A DNA stretch of 29,137 nucleotides, taken from contig CAKUEH010000032.1 of NCBI GenBank assembly GCA_934646185.1, positions 1-29,137 of the forward strand. Reading direction: 5' to 3'. Under the pieces are notes generated by a model. The model was not told where the DNA came from and made no database searches. It saw nothing but the letters and a program-made list of their open reading frames with translations. Made by a program: the position numbers and the translations under genes. This DNA is from an uncultured Oscillospiraceae bacterium. GTDB taxonomy: Bacteria; Bacillota; Clostridia; Oscillospirales; Oscillospiraceae. Shown piece after piece: positions 21,470 through 28,221 of this stretch (positions within the stretch are counted from its first letter, which is position 1; each line of letters opens with the position of its first letter).

Positions 21470-23334
21470 CCCGGCTGCGCCGCCTCTCCGGCACGCCTGC
21501 GCGCCTGCCGCACCTGTGCGGGCTCCGCGTCCGGCGTTTTCCCCGCCTGCGCTCTGCCCGGAGCCTCCGGCGAGAGCGCGCCCGTCAGCCGCTCATACAG
21601 CGCCGGCTCATACCGTCCCGCCAGCGTCAGCGCCATGCGCTGCCACGCCGCCGCGTCCGCGCCGGAGCGCAGCTTCTGCAAGACCTGCTGCTTGCCGTCA
21701 AAGTCCATCATGTCGAGACACGCCAGCGCCTGCTGCTCCATCTCCGGTCGGAAGAAGCCCAGCTGGAAAAACTGCAGCGCCAGCTCATTCTGCGCCAGCT
21801 TCGTATAGGCCGTGTGCTTCTGCGCCGTGACGCTCACGTCGAACACCGGCGCGCGCATGAGCGCCTCCGGCTCCATTCCCTGCGCCTTCAGCCGCGCGTT
21901 GCAGTAGGACACGAATTCCTCCGCCCCGCCCACACCCGCAATGCGGAACTTGCGCGGCAGATCGTAAAACTGCCGGATGCGCTCGATCACCATGCGGATG
22001 AGCCGCGCGTAGGCCCGGTAGGCCGACTGCGTCGACGCGCGCGAGCTGCGCCCGGACGCCTCCTGCAGAGCCGCGATGGCCGAGGCCGCCGTCACGCCGG
22101 ACGAGACCTGCCCGTTCGTCACATCTGTGTTGCCCGTCGTCCATTTGAGCTCCTCGATCTTGTTGTTCAGCACCTGCACACAGATGCCCGGCAGCATGTT
22201 GACCTGCACCTGCTGCAAAGAGTCCTGCCCCAGATTCCCGTCCACATGCACAAACGGCTTTGTCCAGTCCGCGTACTCCTGCTCGTTGACCGACCCGTCC
22301 GAGCGGCGGAACCATCGGGGCGTGGCCGCCATGATCGTGTTTTTCACGATGGCCTGATCCATCCGGTCGATCTGCTCCTGCGCGCCCTTGCCGATGTCAA
22401 TGTAGCCGTATCCGCAGATCGAGCCCTCGATGGGAAACAGCCGGTCGAAGATGAACGGATAGTCCCCGTCGTCATACAGTCCCCGCTCGCACGCCGGCGC
22501 GCGCACCGGCGTCTGCACCGAAACCGTCTCGCCCGTCTCCGGGTCGCGCGTCTCGCGCGTGACCGACGGGACGAACGTGTCGTTCTCCGTCGCGTACAAA
22601 ACCGTCTCGCCCACATACTTGCAGTAGTGCAGCACGGTTCTCCCGCCCACGCGCTTCTTGTAATACCAGTCCACCACCAGCGTCTTTTCCGAAAGATCCA
22701 CCGCGTCGTCCGTCCGGTAGCGCGAAAGCACCGCGCTGCTCCCGCCGAGCTTTCCCGCCAGCTGCGGGTACATCGCCAGCAGCGTCTCGTTGTCCTCCAG
22801 CTCCAGATAGAACACGTTCTGCGACTTCTGGATATCCGTCACGCCCGGCTCCCAGAACAGGTTCAGCACATTCACAGGCCGGATGGAGATATCCCCCAGT
22901 CCGCCGAGCTTGTCCTGATCCCAGTACACGCCCCATACGCCCGTGCCCTGCTTCATCTTCTGCCAGCACGTGTCGGAGTAGACCTCTTCAAAGTCGTTCT
23001 GCTCCAGAATGCACGGGATGATCGACGAGAGCATCTGCGCCTCCTGCCGGTCGTCCGGCTCGCGCGGACGGATGACCGGCCCCGGATAGGCCGCGATTGC
23101 GTCGGCGTGCTTGCCCATGATGACGTTGAACAGCCACCCGGACGCGGTCCGGTCGTCGTTCGGATTGCCCTTGTCCGAAAACTGCCGCCACTGCCGCAGC
23201 TTCCACCAGTCCTCGTCGGCGATGATGCGCCGTTCCAGATTCTGCTTGCCCTGCTTGTAGCGGCGCAGAAGATCCGCCGCCCGCCGCAGCTCCCGCGCCC
23301 CGATCACCGGAACGCCTGTTGTCCGTACCTCCAT
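21466..23334 (-). CDS. Portal protein
   Basis: A 622-aa protein forming the dodecameric DNA channel at the capsid vertex. Recognisable parts: an N-terminal helix (LRRAADLLRRYKQGKQNLERRIIADEDWWKLRQW), then SGWLFNVIMGKHADAIAAYPGPVIRPREP, a beta wing with WEPGVTDIQKSQNVFYLELEDNETL, and the stem region GASAIAALQEASGRSSRASTQSAYRAY-like helix (here TAASAIAALQEASGRSSR), which passes through the clip. The size and Q-E-A-S-G-R-S-S motif fit large podovirus-type portals. The C-terminus is Ala/Arg/Gly rich. GAGGAGGAAGCA precedes the ATG. Confidence 0.93.
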   Translation of the reverse strand: MEVRTTGVPVIGARELRRAADLLRRYKQGKQNLERRIIADEDWWKLRQWRQFSDKGNPNDDRTASGWLFNVIMGKHADAIAAYPGPVIRPREPDDRQEAQMLSSIIPCILEQNDFEEVYSDTCWQKMKQGTGVWGVYWDQDKLGGLGDISIRPVNVLNLFWEPGVTDIQKSQNVFYLELEDNETLLAMYPQLAGKLGGSSAVLSRYRTDDAVDLSEKTLVVDWYYKKRVGGRTVLHYCKYVGETVLYATENDTFVPSVTRETRDPETGETVSVQTPVRAPACERGLYDDGDYPFIFDRLFPIEGSICGYGYIDIGKGAQEQIDRMDQAIVKNTIMAATPRWFRRSDGSVNEQEYADWTKPFVHVDGNLGQDSLQQVQVNMLPGICVQVLNNKIEELKWTTGNTDVTNGQVSSGVTAASAIAALQEASGRSSRASTQSAYRAYARLIRMVIERIRQFYDLPRKFRIAGVGGAEEFVSYCNARLKAQGMEPEALMRAPVFDVSVTAQKHTAYTKLAQNELALQFFQLGFFRPEMEQQALACLDMMDFDGKQQVLQKLRSGADAAAWQRMALTLAGRYEPALYERLTGALSPEAPGRAQAGKTPDAEPAQVRQARRRAGEAAQPG

Positions 23335-23344
23335 TGCTTCCTCC

Positions 23345-24697
23345 TCATTTCAGTTGGTTCAGCGGGTCCGACCAGACCGCCGCTGTCTGCGCCTGCATCA
23401 TCGGCTTCACCGGCCGCGACATGCAGAAATACCGCCATTCGTCGCACACATGATCCTCCATCGCCGTATCCAGATCCTCCGGCCGCGTCTGCGAGTACAG
23501 CATCAGCGGCACCGTCCGGATAAACGCTCTGCAGTTTTTGAACACATACATGCGCGGATACCCGTTCTCGTCGAACTGCAGCCGGTAATGGCACTGCATC
23601 CAGCCCGCGATGCGCTCGTTGTCGCCCGGCGTAAAATACACGCCGTACCGCGCCGCCGTCTGCGCCACGCTCTCCCCGCGCGAAGCGTCCCAGATCGCCG
23701 GATCCGCCACGCCCGCGATCTCCCGGCCCTTGAGCCACGGATGCTCCGTCTCGATGCGCCGGATCTCGGCAAACTGCCGGTCCGGCGTCCACTTGACGCC
23801 CTCGTTCGGCGTCCTCGTACACCCGTAAAGCTCCAGAATGCGGTAGATCACGCCGTCGTAATCGACCGCCCACCACGCGCACGAAAACGGCTTTCCGTAC
23901 CCGAAGTCATAGCTCCGGCAGACCGTCCATCCCTTATCCGGCGCAAACGGCTCGATCACATGCGTCCACCGCCGGTCCTCATAATGCTCCGGCACATCGC
24001 GGAAATCCTCAAAAAACTGCCCCTCGTACACGTCCCACGACCCGTACAGCCACGCCTCGCGCAGCTTCGGCGGCAGCGTCTCCAGCTGCTTTAAATACTC
24101 CGGCTGCCGCCGCATCAGCGCCCGGTTGTCCGTCACCAGCGCCTGCACAAAGCTGTAATTCTCCGGCTCCTCGCCCGGCTCGAACCGGCGATCGATAAAC
24201 AGCCGCTTAAAATACCCATGCCCCGGCCCGCCGGGGTTCAGCGTGTAATACGTTCGCTTCGGCAGCCCGTTCATCCCGCGCACGCAGGCGTTGATCGCGT
24301 CGATCCACGCCTTTTGCAGCTGCCCGGCCTCGTCGAGAAACACCACGTCGTATTCCGCGCCCTGATACTGCCCCATATCGCCGTCGCATGCGCAGTAGCC
24401 GAACGTGATCGTCGACCCGTTTGGAAATTCAAACCGCTTATCCGCCGCCTTATACTTTGCGATCCCCGCCAGCTCCCGCCGCAGGGGGTCAATATGGTTG
24501 TTCTGCAGCTCCCGCAGCGTTCTTCGCACGATCAGCAGCTTGATCCCCGCATACCGCAGCGCCAGCAGCTTCGCCTTCGTGCGCACCGCCCAGCTCTTCC
24601 CGCCGCCTCTGGCCCCGCCGTAGGCGATGTGCCGGTGCCTGTCAAGCAAAAACCGCCGCTGCTTTTCGTTCGGCGCGTCCATGCGCAGCTCCGTCAT
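23345..24697 (-). CDS. Terminase large subunit
   Basis: A 450-aa DNA-packaging ATPase and nuclease. Walker A is GGARGGGKS (residues 27-35), Walker B is VVFLDEAGQ (about residues 117-125), and coupling motif YYTLNPGG follows. The RNase-H-like nuclease has SYDFGYGKP (first Asp), GVADPAIWD (second Asp) and DTAMEDHVCDEWRYFCMS (last Asp). All acidic residues expected for metal binding are present. The start overlaps the upstream stop (ATGA), with GGAGGAATTTTCGG before it. The form is of the Terminase_6/PBSX-like group. Confidence 0.96.
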   Translation of the reverse strand: MTELRMDAPNEKQRRFLLDRHRHIAYGGARGGGKSWAVRTKAKLLALRYAGIKLLIVRRTLRELQNNHIDPLRRELAGIAKYKAADKRFEFPNGSTITFGYCACDGDMGQYQGAEYDVVFLDEAGQLQKAWIDAINACVRGMNGLPKRTYYTLNPGGPGHGYFKRLFIDRRFEPGEEPENYSFVQALVTDNRALMRRQPEYLKQLETLPPKLREAWLYGSWDVYEGQFFEDFRDVPEHYEDRRWTHVIEPFAPDKGWTVCRSYDFGYGKPFSCAWWAVDYDGVIYRILELYGCTRTPNEGVKWTPDRQFAEIRRIETEHPWLKGREIAGVADPAIWDASRGESVAQTAARYGVYFTPGDNERIAGWMQCHYRLQFDENGYPRMYVFKNCRAFIRTVPLMLYSQTRPEDLDTAMEDHVCDEWRYFCMSRPVKPMMQAQTAAVWSDPLNQLK

Positions 24698-24957
24698 TCC
24701 GAAAATTCCTCCGCTTCCTGTTCAAAGATCACCCGTACGCCCGTCTCCTGTCCGCCGTGCCCGTCCTGCAGCTCCTGCCGGATCTCGACCGCCTGCTTCA
24801 TCACCTTCGCCAGCTCGCCCAGCTCCTTGCTCGGCGTCTCGCCGTCTTTGATCTGCTCCAGCAGCCGCTTTGAGATCGTCTCCAGCGCCTTTTCCAGATT
24901 CCCGGACGCCCTGCCGATGGGATCTCTCCGTCTTTTCCCGCTCATTTCCTCAGTCAT
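24694..24957 (-). CDS. Candidate small terminase subunit (87 aa)
   Basis: An 87-aa charged helical protein: MTEEMSGKRRRDPIGRASGN, LEKALETISKRLLEQIKDGE, then KELGELAKVMKQAVEIRQELQDG and an acidic end FEQEAEEFSE. A basic N-terminus, central helices and a tail that abuts and is coupled to the large subunit fit small terminases, but no HTH signature is clear and it is short for the family. The GAGGT site spaced 6 nt favours the ATG at 24957 over 24963. Confidence 0.6.
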   Translation of the reverse strand: MTEEMSGKRRRDPIGRASGNLEKALETISKRLLEQIKDGETPSKELGELAKVMKQAVEIRQELQDGHGGQETGVRVIFEQEAEEFSE

Positions 24958-25174
24958 CCGCATACCTCGCGCTGATGGCCGTGTAGAGCTCGCACTTTTC
25001 GCAGTGCTTCGTCCTGCAGAAGATCTCCATCTGCTGCCGTTTCGCCCGGCCCGAGCCGAACGTCAGCCGCAGAAAGCTCTCGTCCGTGATCCCCTCGCAG
25101 TAAATGCTCCTGCCGCTGTCCGTCCGGTAAAACGGACACCATACCGGCTCAAAGCTCTTCTCCCCATTCTGCAT
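24950..25174 (-). CDS. Cysteine-rich phage protein (74 aa)
   Basis: A 74-aa protein: MQNGEKSFEPVWCPFYRTDSGRSIYCEGI, then FGSGRAKRQQMEIFCRTKHCEKCELYTA. Five cysteines (WCPFY, IYC, FC, HC-x-x-C) suggest a zinc or metal site. Similar proteins with C-P-F-Y-x-x-x-x-G-x-x-I-x-C-E-G often stand just before terminase genes in clostridial prophages; their role is unknown. GGAGGTGGAGATGG precedes the ATG. It overlaps the upstream gene by 26 nt. Confidence 0.78.
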   Translation of the reverse strand: MQNGEKSFEPVWCPFYRTDSGRSIYCEGITDESFLRLTFGSGRAKRQQMEIFCRTKHCEKCELYTAISARYADD

Positions 25175-25358
25175 CCATCTCCACCTCCCGTCTGTACACA
25201 TACCCCATGCGCTTCGCCAGCGCCTCCAGCCCCACCGTCTCCAGCAAAAACTCCTCCATACACTCCGCATGTACCGCTCTGCCGTCCATGGCCTCATACC
25301 GCTCGTCCGCCCTCGTGACATCCTCGCCGCACCACCGGCAGACGCAGCCGCGCATCAT
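25149..25358 (-). CDS. Small zinc-ribbon-like phage protein (69 aa)
   Basis: A 69-aa protein with CVCRWCGEDV at the N-terminus and a distal HAEC (RYEAMDGRAVHAECMEEFLLETVG), a likely C-x-x-C ... H-x-x-C metal site followed by helices. It is the first gene downstream of the leftward promoter at 25526-25554. Two adjacent ATGs (25358 and 25355) follow AGGGGGTGCGGAGGG; the first is chosen for spacing. The pattern is like small bacteriophage zinc proteins; function not known. Confidence 0.65.
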   Translation of the reverse strand: MMRGCVCRWCGEDVTRADERYEAMDGRAVHAECMEEFLLETVGLEALAKRMGYVYRREVEMDAEWGEEL

Positions 25359-25400
25359 CCCTCCGCACCCCCTGAAATCATATTTTTATGCGATACGCGG

Positions 25401-25429
25401 TTGACAAAACGCGCCGCGCCGGATAAAAT
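25401..25429 (+). promoter_or_regulatory. Rightward promoter towards the repressor
   Basis: Consensus -35 TTGACA (25401-25406), 17-bp spacer, -10 TAAAAT (25424-25429). An ATGCGA half-site (25388-25393) lies 7 bp before the -35. The transcript would cross the leftward promoter and reach the repressor after about 180 nt. Confidence 0.7.
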
Positions 25430-25525
25430 GGTTTTGTATGAATATCCGGCTGCGGCGCCGCTCGCTCTGCGGGCGCGGATCTCTGTCCGCCATCGGCCCG
25501 CAGCGCTCTCCGCATCTGCCCCCTG

Positions 25526-25554
25526 AGTGTATCGCATTTATATGCGATTGTCAA
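25526..25554 (-). promoter_or_regulatory. Leftward phage promoter with operator in its spacer
   Basis: On the minus strand: -35 TTGACA (25549-25554), 17-bp spacer, -10 TACACT (25526-25531). The spacer is filled by TCGCATTTATATGCGA (25532-25547), inverted TCGCAT/ATGCGA half-sites with a 4-bp gap. A further TCGCAT half-site is at 25565-25570. A repressor here would block entry to the whole late operon. Confidence 0.75.
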
Positions 25555-25613
25555 GGGGAGTATGTCGCATTTTTGTTTGATTCTCCATTCTGCACAAATC
25601 TGAGGTGGCTGTT

Positions 25614-25949
25614 TTGTTTATTTATAGCAGATTCGAAGCGCTGATCCATGAGACGGGCGTCACCAAGGCGTCCATTGCCCGCCGTCTCGGCCGCACGCCG
25701 ACCGTCTGCCAGGACTGGAAGGCCGGCAAATCCGAGCCCAGCCCCGACCAGCTCCGGATCGTCGCCGCCGCGCTCGGCACGACGCCCGCCTATCTCACCG
25801 GCGCCGCGGATGAAAAAACGCTCCCCACCGGCGCGCCGTCCGGTGAGGAGGATCCGCTCGACACGCGGCTCAGGGAGCTTCTTTCCCAGGCCGACGATGA
25901 TCTGAAGCAGGCCATGATCGCGTTTTTAGAGCGTTTTCAAAAAAAGTAA
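25614..25949 (+). CDS. Short XRE/HTH repressor of the prophage
   Basis: A 111-aa protein. An HTH_3 domain occupies residues about 2-65 (RFEALIHETGVTKASIARRLG, then TPTVCQDWKAGKSEPSPDQL, then IVAAALGTTPAYLTG). The tail (about 66-111) is acidic with a last helix, TRLRELLSQADDDLKQAMIAFLERFQKK, probably for dimerisation. No S24/LexA-type peptidase domain is present, so it cannot be induced by self-cleavage. TTG at 25614 is preferred because TGAGGTGG sits just before it and the protein then starts at the HTH; a GTG at 25605 overlaps that site. Its 3' end overlaps a minus-strand gene by 80 bp. Confidence 0.85.
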   Translation: MFIYSRFEALIHETGVTKASIARRLGRTPTVCQDWKAGKSEPSPDQLRIVAAALGTTPAYLTGAADEKTLPTGAPSGEEDPLDTRLRELLSQADDDLKQAMIAFLERFQKK

Positions 25950-26052
25950 GAAACTGCTGCTTTTCTTCCCGGCTCAGCGCCGCAAACAGCCGGACGATCC
26001 GCTCGTCCGCCGTTTCCCGTCCGTCTGTTCTGTCCGCGCGGTGTTTCGTCAT
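25870..26052 (-). CDS. Small protein antisense to the repressor 3' end, candidate antirepressor
   Basis: A 60-aa predicted protein: MTKHRADRTDGRETADERIV, then the helix RLFAALSREEKQQFLTFFENALK, then a basic end HRRPGKEAP. AGGAG (26063-26067) lies about 10 nt before the ATG. A good promoter with a LexA-like box lies 64 bp upstream. The last third is antisense to the repressor, so codon evidence there is weak. The acid/aromatic helix resembles the last helix of the repressor tail, which could allow direct pairing; that is speculation. It may instead be only a transcript. Moderately sure it is coding. Confidence 0.5.
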   Translation of the reverse strand: MTKHRADRTDGRETADERIVRLFAALSREEKQQFLTFFENALKTRSWPASDHRRPGKEAP

Positions 26053-26115
26053 CCTGCATCCACTCCTAAATTCCGTTCCGTTCTTCCAGTTGCTGATGTT
26101 TGAGGCAGTGTTTGT

Positions 26116-26144
26116 ATATTAAAACATTTGTTCCATTTTTGCAA
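26116..26144 (-). promoter_or_regulatory. Leftward promoter with a LexA (SOS) box-like sequence
   Basis: On the minus strand: -35 TTGCAA (26139-26144), 17-bp spacer, -10 TAATAT (26116-26121). Within the spacer, GAACAAATGTTT (26122-26133) fits the Gram-positive LexA consensus CGAACRNRYGTTYG at 12 of 14 positions when its flanks are included. LexA bound there would shut the promoter until DNA damage. Confidence 0.6.
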
Positions 26145-26253
26145 GATGGCAGAACATACAAAGAATCGGTGGATTTTTCTATCCGCACAGGCGTCATTCT
26201 GTCCCAAAAACCGGACTTCCGCCCCTCCCGGCGCCTATTGCCGATTTCCGTTC

Positions 26254-26282
26254 TTGACGCGCCCGCCAATCAGTGCTAAAAT
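26254..26282 (+). promoter_or_regulatory. tRNA promoter
   Basis: -35 TTGACG (26254-26259), 17-bp spacer, -10 TAAAAT (26277-26282), 11 bp before the tRNA-Leu remnant. It probably also drives the intact tRNA-Leu at 26464, which has no clear promoter of its own. Confidence 0.75.
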
Positions 26283-26292
26283 ATTCCCGCCT

Positions 26293-26358
26293 GCCGGTGT
26301 GGTGGAATGGCAGACACAAGGGACTTAAAATCCGGTGGGTCTATTTGCCCGCCGAACC
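26293..26358 (+). pseudogene. Truncated tRNA-Leu(UAA) remnant
   Basis: The 5' half is intact: acceptor strand GCCGGTG, a D-arm with GGAATGGCAGACA, and an anticodon loop CTTAAAA (anticodon UAA). The anticodon stem keeps three pairs and then fails. A variable-arm-like hairpin (GGTGGG/CCCGCC) follows, but there is no T-arm TTCGA and no 3' acceptor strand CACCGGC in the next 150 bp. GGGACTTAA (26320-26328) pairs perfectly with TTAAGTCCC (26359-26367), which would bury the anticodon in a stem. It cannot be a working tRNA. It is the type of half-gene left at a rearranged integration site. Confidence 0.75.
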
Positions 26359-26463
26359 TTAAGTCCCCAGTAAAATCAAGCGTTTTCAGTTTTCAATGGC
26401 CGGAGCAAACCGGAATTTCTCTCCCGTTTTCTCTCCGTCCTCCGCATCTCCTTTTTTGCATAT

Positions 26464-26552
26464 GCCGCTGTGTTGGAATCGGTAGACAAAGCAGACTTAA
26501 AATCTGCCAGAATTTTACTTCTGTACGGGTTCGAGTCCCGTCAGCGGCACCA
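26464..26552 (+). tRNA. tRNA-Leu(UAA)
   Basis: A complete class II tRNA: acceptor GCCGCTG/CAGCGGC, anticodon stem GCAGA/TCTGC around CTTAAAA, a long variable arm (CAGAA...TTCTG), T-arm ACGGG-TTCGAGT-CCCGT, discriminator A and encoded CCA at 26550-26552. It is followed at once by a terminator-like repeat and the end of an integrase gene, the usual setting of a tRNA attachment site. Confidence 0.97.
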
Positions 26553-26657
26553 CTCAGAAATGACCTTTGGATGTCAGATGACCGCGCAAGCGCGTCCATC
26601 TCGACAGCAAAGGTCTTTCTTCGTTTCCGGCTCACAATCGCTTCGCTGGATTGTGAG
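26553..26657 (+). terminator. tRNA-Leu terminator; copy 2 of the tRNA-linked structured repeat
   Basis: GACCTTTG (26562-26569) pairs with CAAAGGTC (about 26608-26615), extended by AGAAA/TTTCT, enclosing smaller GCGC stems and ending in a T-rich run. Bases 26553-26577 and 26613-26625 match the copy near tmRNA. A second hairpin, CTCACAAT/ATTGTGAG (26631-26638, 26650-26657), has the loop CGCTTCGCTGG. Confidence 0.75.
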
Positions 26658-26683
26658 TCGGTATCTGAGACACTGCCATGCAA

Positions 26684-26709
26684 GAGCCATATCGGTCCAC
26701 GATGGCTTT
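26684..26709 (+). terminator. Hairpin between the tRNA region and the integrase gene
   Basis: AGCCAT-AT-CG pairs with CGATGGCT and is followed by TTT on the plus strand. It would stop transcripts coming from the tRNA before they run antisense into the integrase gene. Confidence 0.55.
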
Positions 26710-27881
26710 TATGCACTTTCGAGCGCCGATGAAAGATCGAGCAGGTTTTCCATAACTGTACCTACGCTGACCTTGGATTCAGAATCAAGGTGTGCGTAGA
26801 GATTCGCTGTTGTGTTATATGTGCTGTGACCGAGCCACGCCTGGATATCTTTCATCCCGACACCCTGCTTCAGCAGCATGCTGGCGCAGCTATGACGAAG
26901 TTCGTGGAAAGTGATCTTTCGGAATCCCGCTTTCTTCAAGTACTTACGAAAATGATCTGTAATGAAGTCCGGCGTGTATGGAATGCCAAGCTGATTGACA
27001 TATACATACTCACTTTCGTGATAACAGTTTCCGCAGAGTTTTCTGTCGGCCTCCTGCTGCTTTTTCATCTGAAGCAATATCTTTTTGAATTGCGGCATTA
27101 AGGGAAGACTTCTGCAACTGGATTTATTCTTTGCCCGGTCCTTTGCAATGATTTTCCGCTCTCCGTCTACGATTGCCTGCGTCACAGTATGCTCAATCGT
27201 TATCCGGTTGCTTTTGAAATCAATAGCCCTCCAGCGAAGACCGGCAATCTCACTCCGCCGGAGTCCATAATATGCAGCCATCATGACCGGAAATTCAATC
27301 GTATCCCCGTGCACCGCTGCAATCAGTTTCTCCGCTTCTTCCGCGCTATAGAAATTCGCGTTATGCTGTATCGGCTTTGGCTTCTTGACCCTATTCATAG
27401 GATTTACACGAATGAAATCCATTTTCAACGCATACTTGAATGCGCTCGTCAAATTCACGTGGTAATGGATCACGGTATTATTGCTGACACGCAAAACCGC
27501 CTGGCAGTATGTATAGAATTCCTGAATCTGAACAGCTTTTATTTCGCCGAGCGTAACACCGCTTTGTTTGAAAAACGGCGCAATTCTTTTTTCGATATTG
27601 CTTTTGTATCCGGCGTAAGTGTTTTCCTCCAGATTGGGTCTTACAATTTCCAGCCAATAGCCCATATATTCTGTAAACGGCATTTGGGATTTATCGTTCA
27701 CAACCGGCGAGAGATATTTCGTTCGTGTTTCCTCCAGCATGGCTTCCGCCCGTCGTTTGTTGCCCTTTACCGTCAATCCGGTTCCGATCCACTTCGTCTT
27801 GCGTTCTCCTTGCTCGTTCCTGAGTTCGAGAACCATATAGTATTTCTCATTCTTAATTTGCAGATGCCCTGCTACCATCAT
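26709..27881 (-). CDS. Tyrosine recombinase (phage/ICE integrase)
   Basis: A 390-aa integrase. Domains: an arm-binding N-terminus (about 1-55, GHLQIKNEKYYMVLELRNEQGERKTKWIGTGL), a SAM-like core-binding domain (about 65-160, PFTEYMGYWLEIVRPNLEENTYAGYKSNIEKRI) and a catalytic domain with AYYGLRRSEIAGLRW (Arg), FHELRHSCASMLL (His326-x-x-Arg329), WLGHST (His352) and the nucleophile Tyr362 in NLYAHL. All catalytic residues are present, so it should be active. The ATG at 27881 is chosen from GAAAGGAGAGTTT; the longer frame from 27917 overlaps that site. It ends 157 bp from tRNA-Leu, the likely target. Confidence 0.95.
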   Translation of the reverse strand: MMVAGHLQIKNEKYYMVLELRNEQGERKTKWIGTGLTVKGNKRRAEAMLEETRTKYLSPVVNDKSQMPFTEYMGYWLEIVRPNLEENTYAGYKSNIEKRIAPFFKQSGVTLGEIKAVQIQEFYTYCQAVLRVSNNTVIHYHVNLTSAFKYALKMDFIRVNPMNRVKKPKPIQHNANFYSAEEAEKLIAAVHGDTIEFPVMMAAYYGLRRSEIAGLRWRAIDFKSNRITIEHTVTQAIVDGERKIIAKDRAKNKSSCRSLPLMPQFKKILLQMKKQQEADRKLCGNCYHESEYVYVNQLGIPYTPDFITDHFRKYLKKAGFRKITFHELRHSCASMLLKQGVGMKDIQAWLGHSTYNTTANLYAHLDSESKVSVGTVMENLLDLSSALESA

Positions 27882-27972
27882 AAACTCTCCTTTCGGTAGC
27901 GGTAAAATTTCTGCCAATGACTGACTTTATTTTACCACTCCCATAAACTGAGCACAATATTTTATTTGAGCG

Positions 27973-28182
27973 TCAAACATCTTTAGAATTCGTTCTTCGC
28001 CTGACGAACGCGATCTCGCCTGCTTTTGGAATCAGAAACCCCCGGCCGATTTTGAAAAACTCCACTTCGCCATCGTGCAGACATTGATAAACCGCTTTTA
28101 CGCTGATACCGCCCATCATTGTCTGAAATTGCTTCACATTCACCAAATCCGGATAATCCGCAAACAGATCCTGAGTTTTCAT
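27973..28182 (-). CDS. Excisionase-like HTH protein
   Basis: A 69-aa protein: DYPDLVNVKQFQTMMGGISVKAVYQCLHDGEVEFFKIGRGFLIPKAGEIAFVRRR. This is the MerR-like excisionase fold (helix_turn_helix_17 type), where the wing G-R-G-F-L-I-P-K follows the helices. Such proteins sit beside integrases and bend DNA for excision or repress early genes. It is encoded 91 bp upstream of the integrase start on the same strand. Start at 28182 with AAGGAAGGGCAGA before it. Confidence 0.85.
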   Translation of the reverse strand: MKTQDLFADYPDLVNVKQFQTMMGGISVKAVYQCLHDGEVEFFKIGRGFLIPKAGEIAFVRRRTNSKDV

Positions 28183-28221
28183 TCTGCCCTTCCTTTCTAA
28201 TATCTTTATTTATGTTAAACT

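Larger units (their letters stand above)
9394..26150 (-). mobile_element. Prophage late module, podovirus-like with N4-gp56-type capsid
   Basis: About 17 kb of tightly packed, mostly overlapping minus-strand genes in phage order: packaging, portal, protease, scaffold, capsid, connector, tail hub, fibres, holin-like, amidase. A divergent repressor sits at the right end. The left limit is taken at the amidase stop; the right limit is uncertain (26.15-26.3 kb). No tape measure, sheath, tube or replication gene is seen. No direct-repeat att pair was found by eye between 9.33-9.42 and 26.1-26.6 kb. The GC content is like the host's, suggesting long residence or matched hosts. Confidence 0.9.

Noticed and set aside
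20596..23523. A 975-codon open frame antisense to portal, protease and scaffold genes
   Set aside because: It is opposite three well-supported phage genes, is rich in Arg, Leu and Pro as expected for a GC-rich antisense frame, and has no ribosome site at its start.
26066..26269. Minus-strand 67-codon frame upstream of the candidate antirepressor
   Set aside because: It spans the candidate promoter and LexA-like box, lacks a ribosome site and overlaps the tRNA-side promoter region.
26293..26552. One tRNA-Leu split by an intron, with exons at 26293 and 26464
   Set aside because: The second locus is a complete tRNA by itself, and the first acceptor strand GCCGGTG does not pair with CAGCGGC of the second.
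9330..26600. Direct-repeat attachment sites bracketing the late module
   Set aside because: Comparison by eye of 9330-9420 with 26100-26600 gave no shared run long enough to claim; a computed search is needed.
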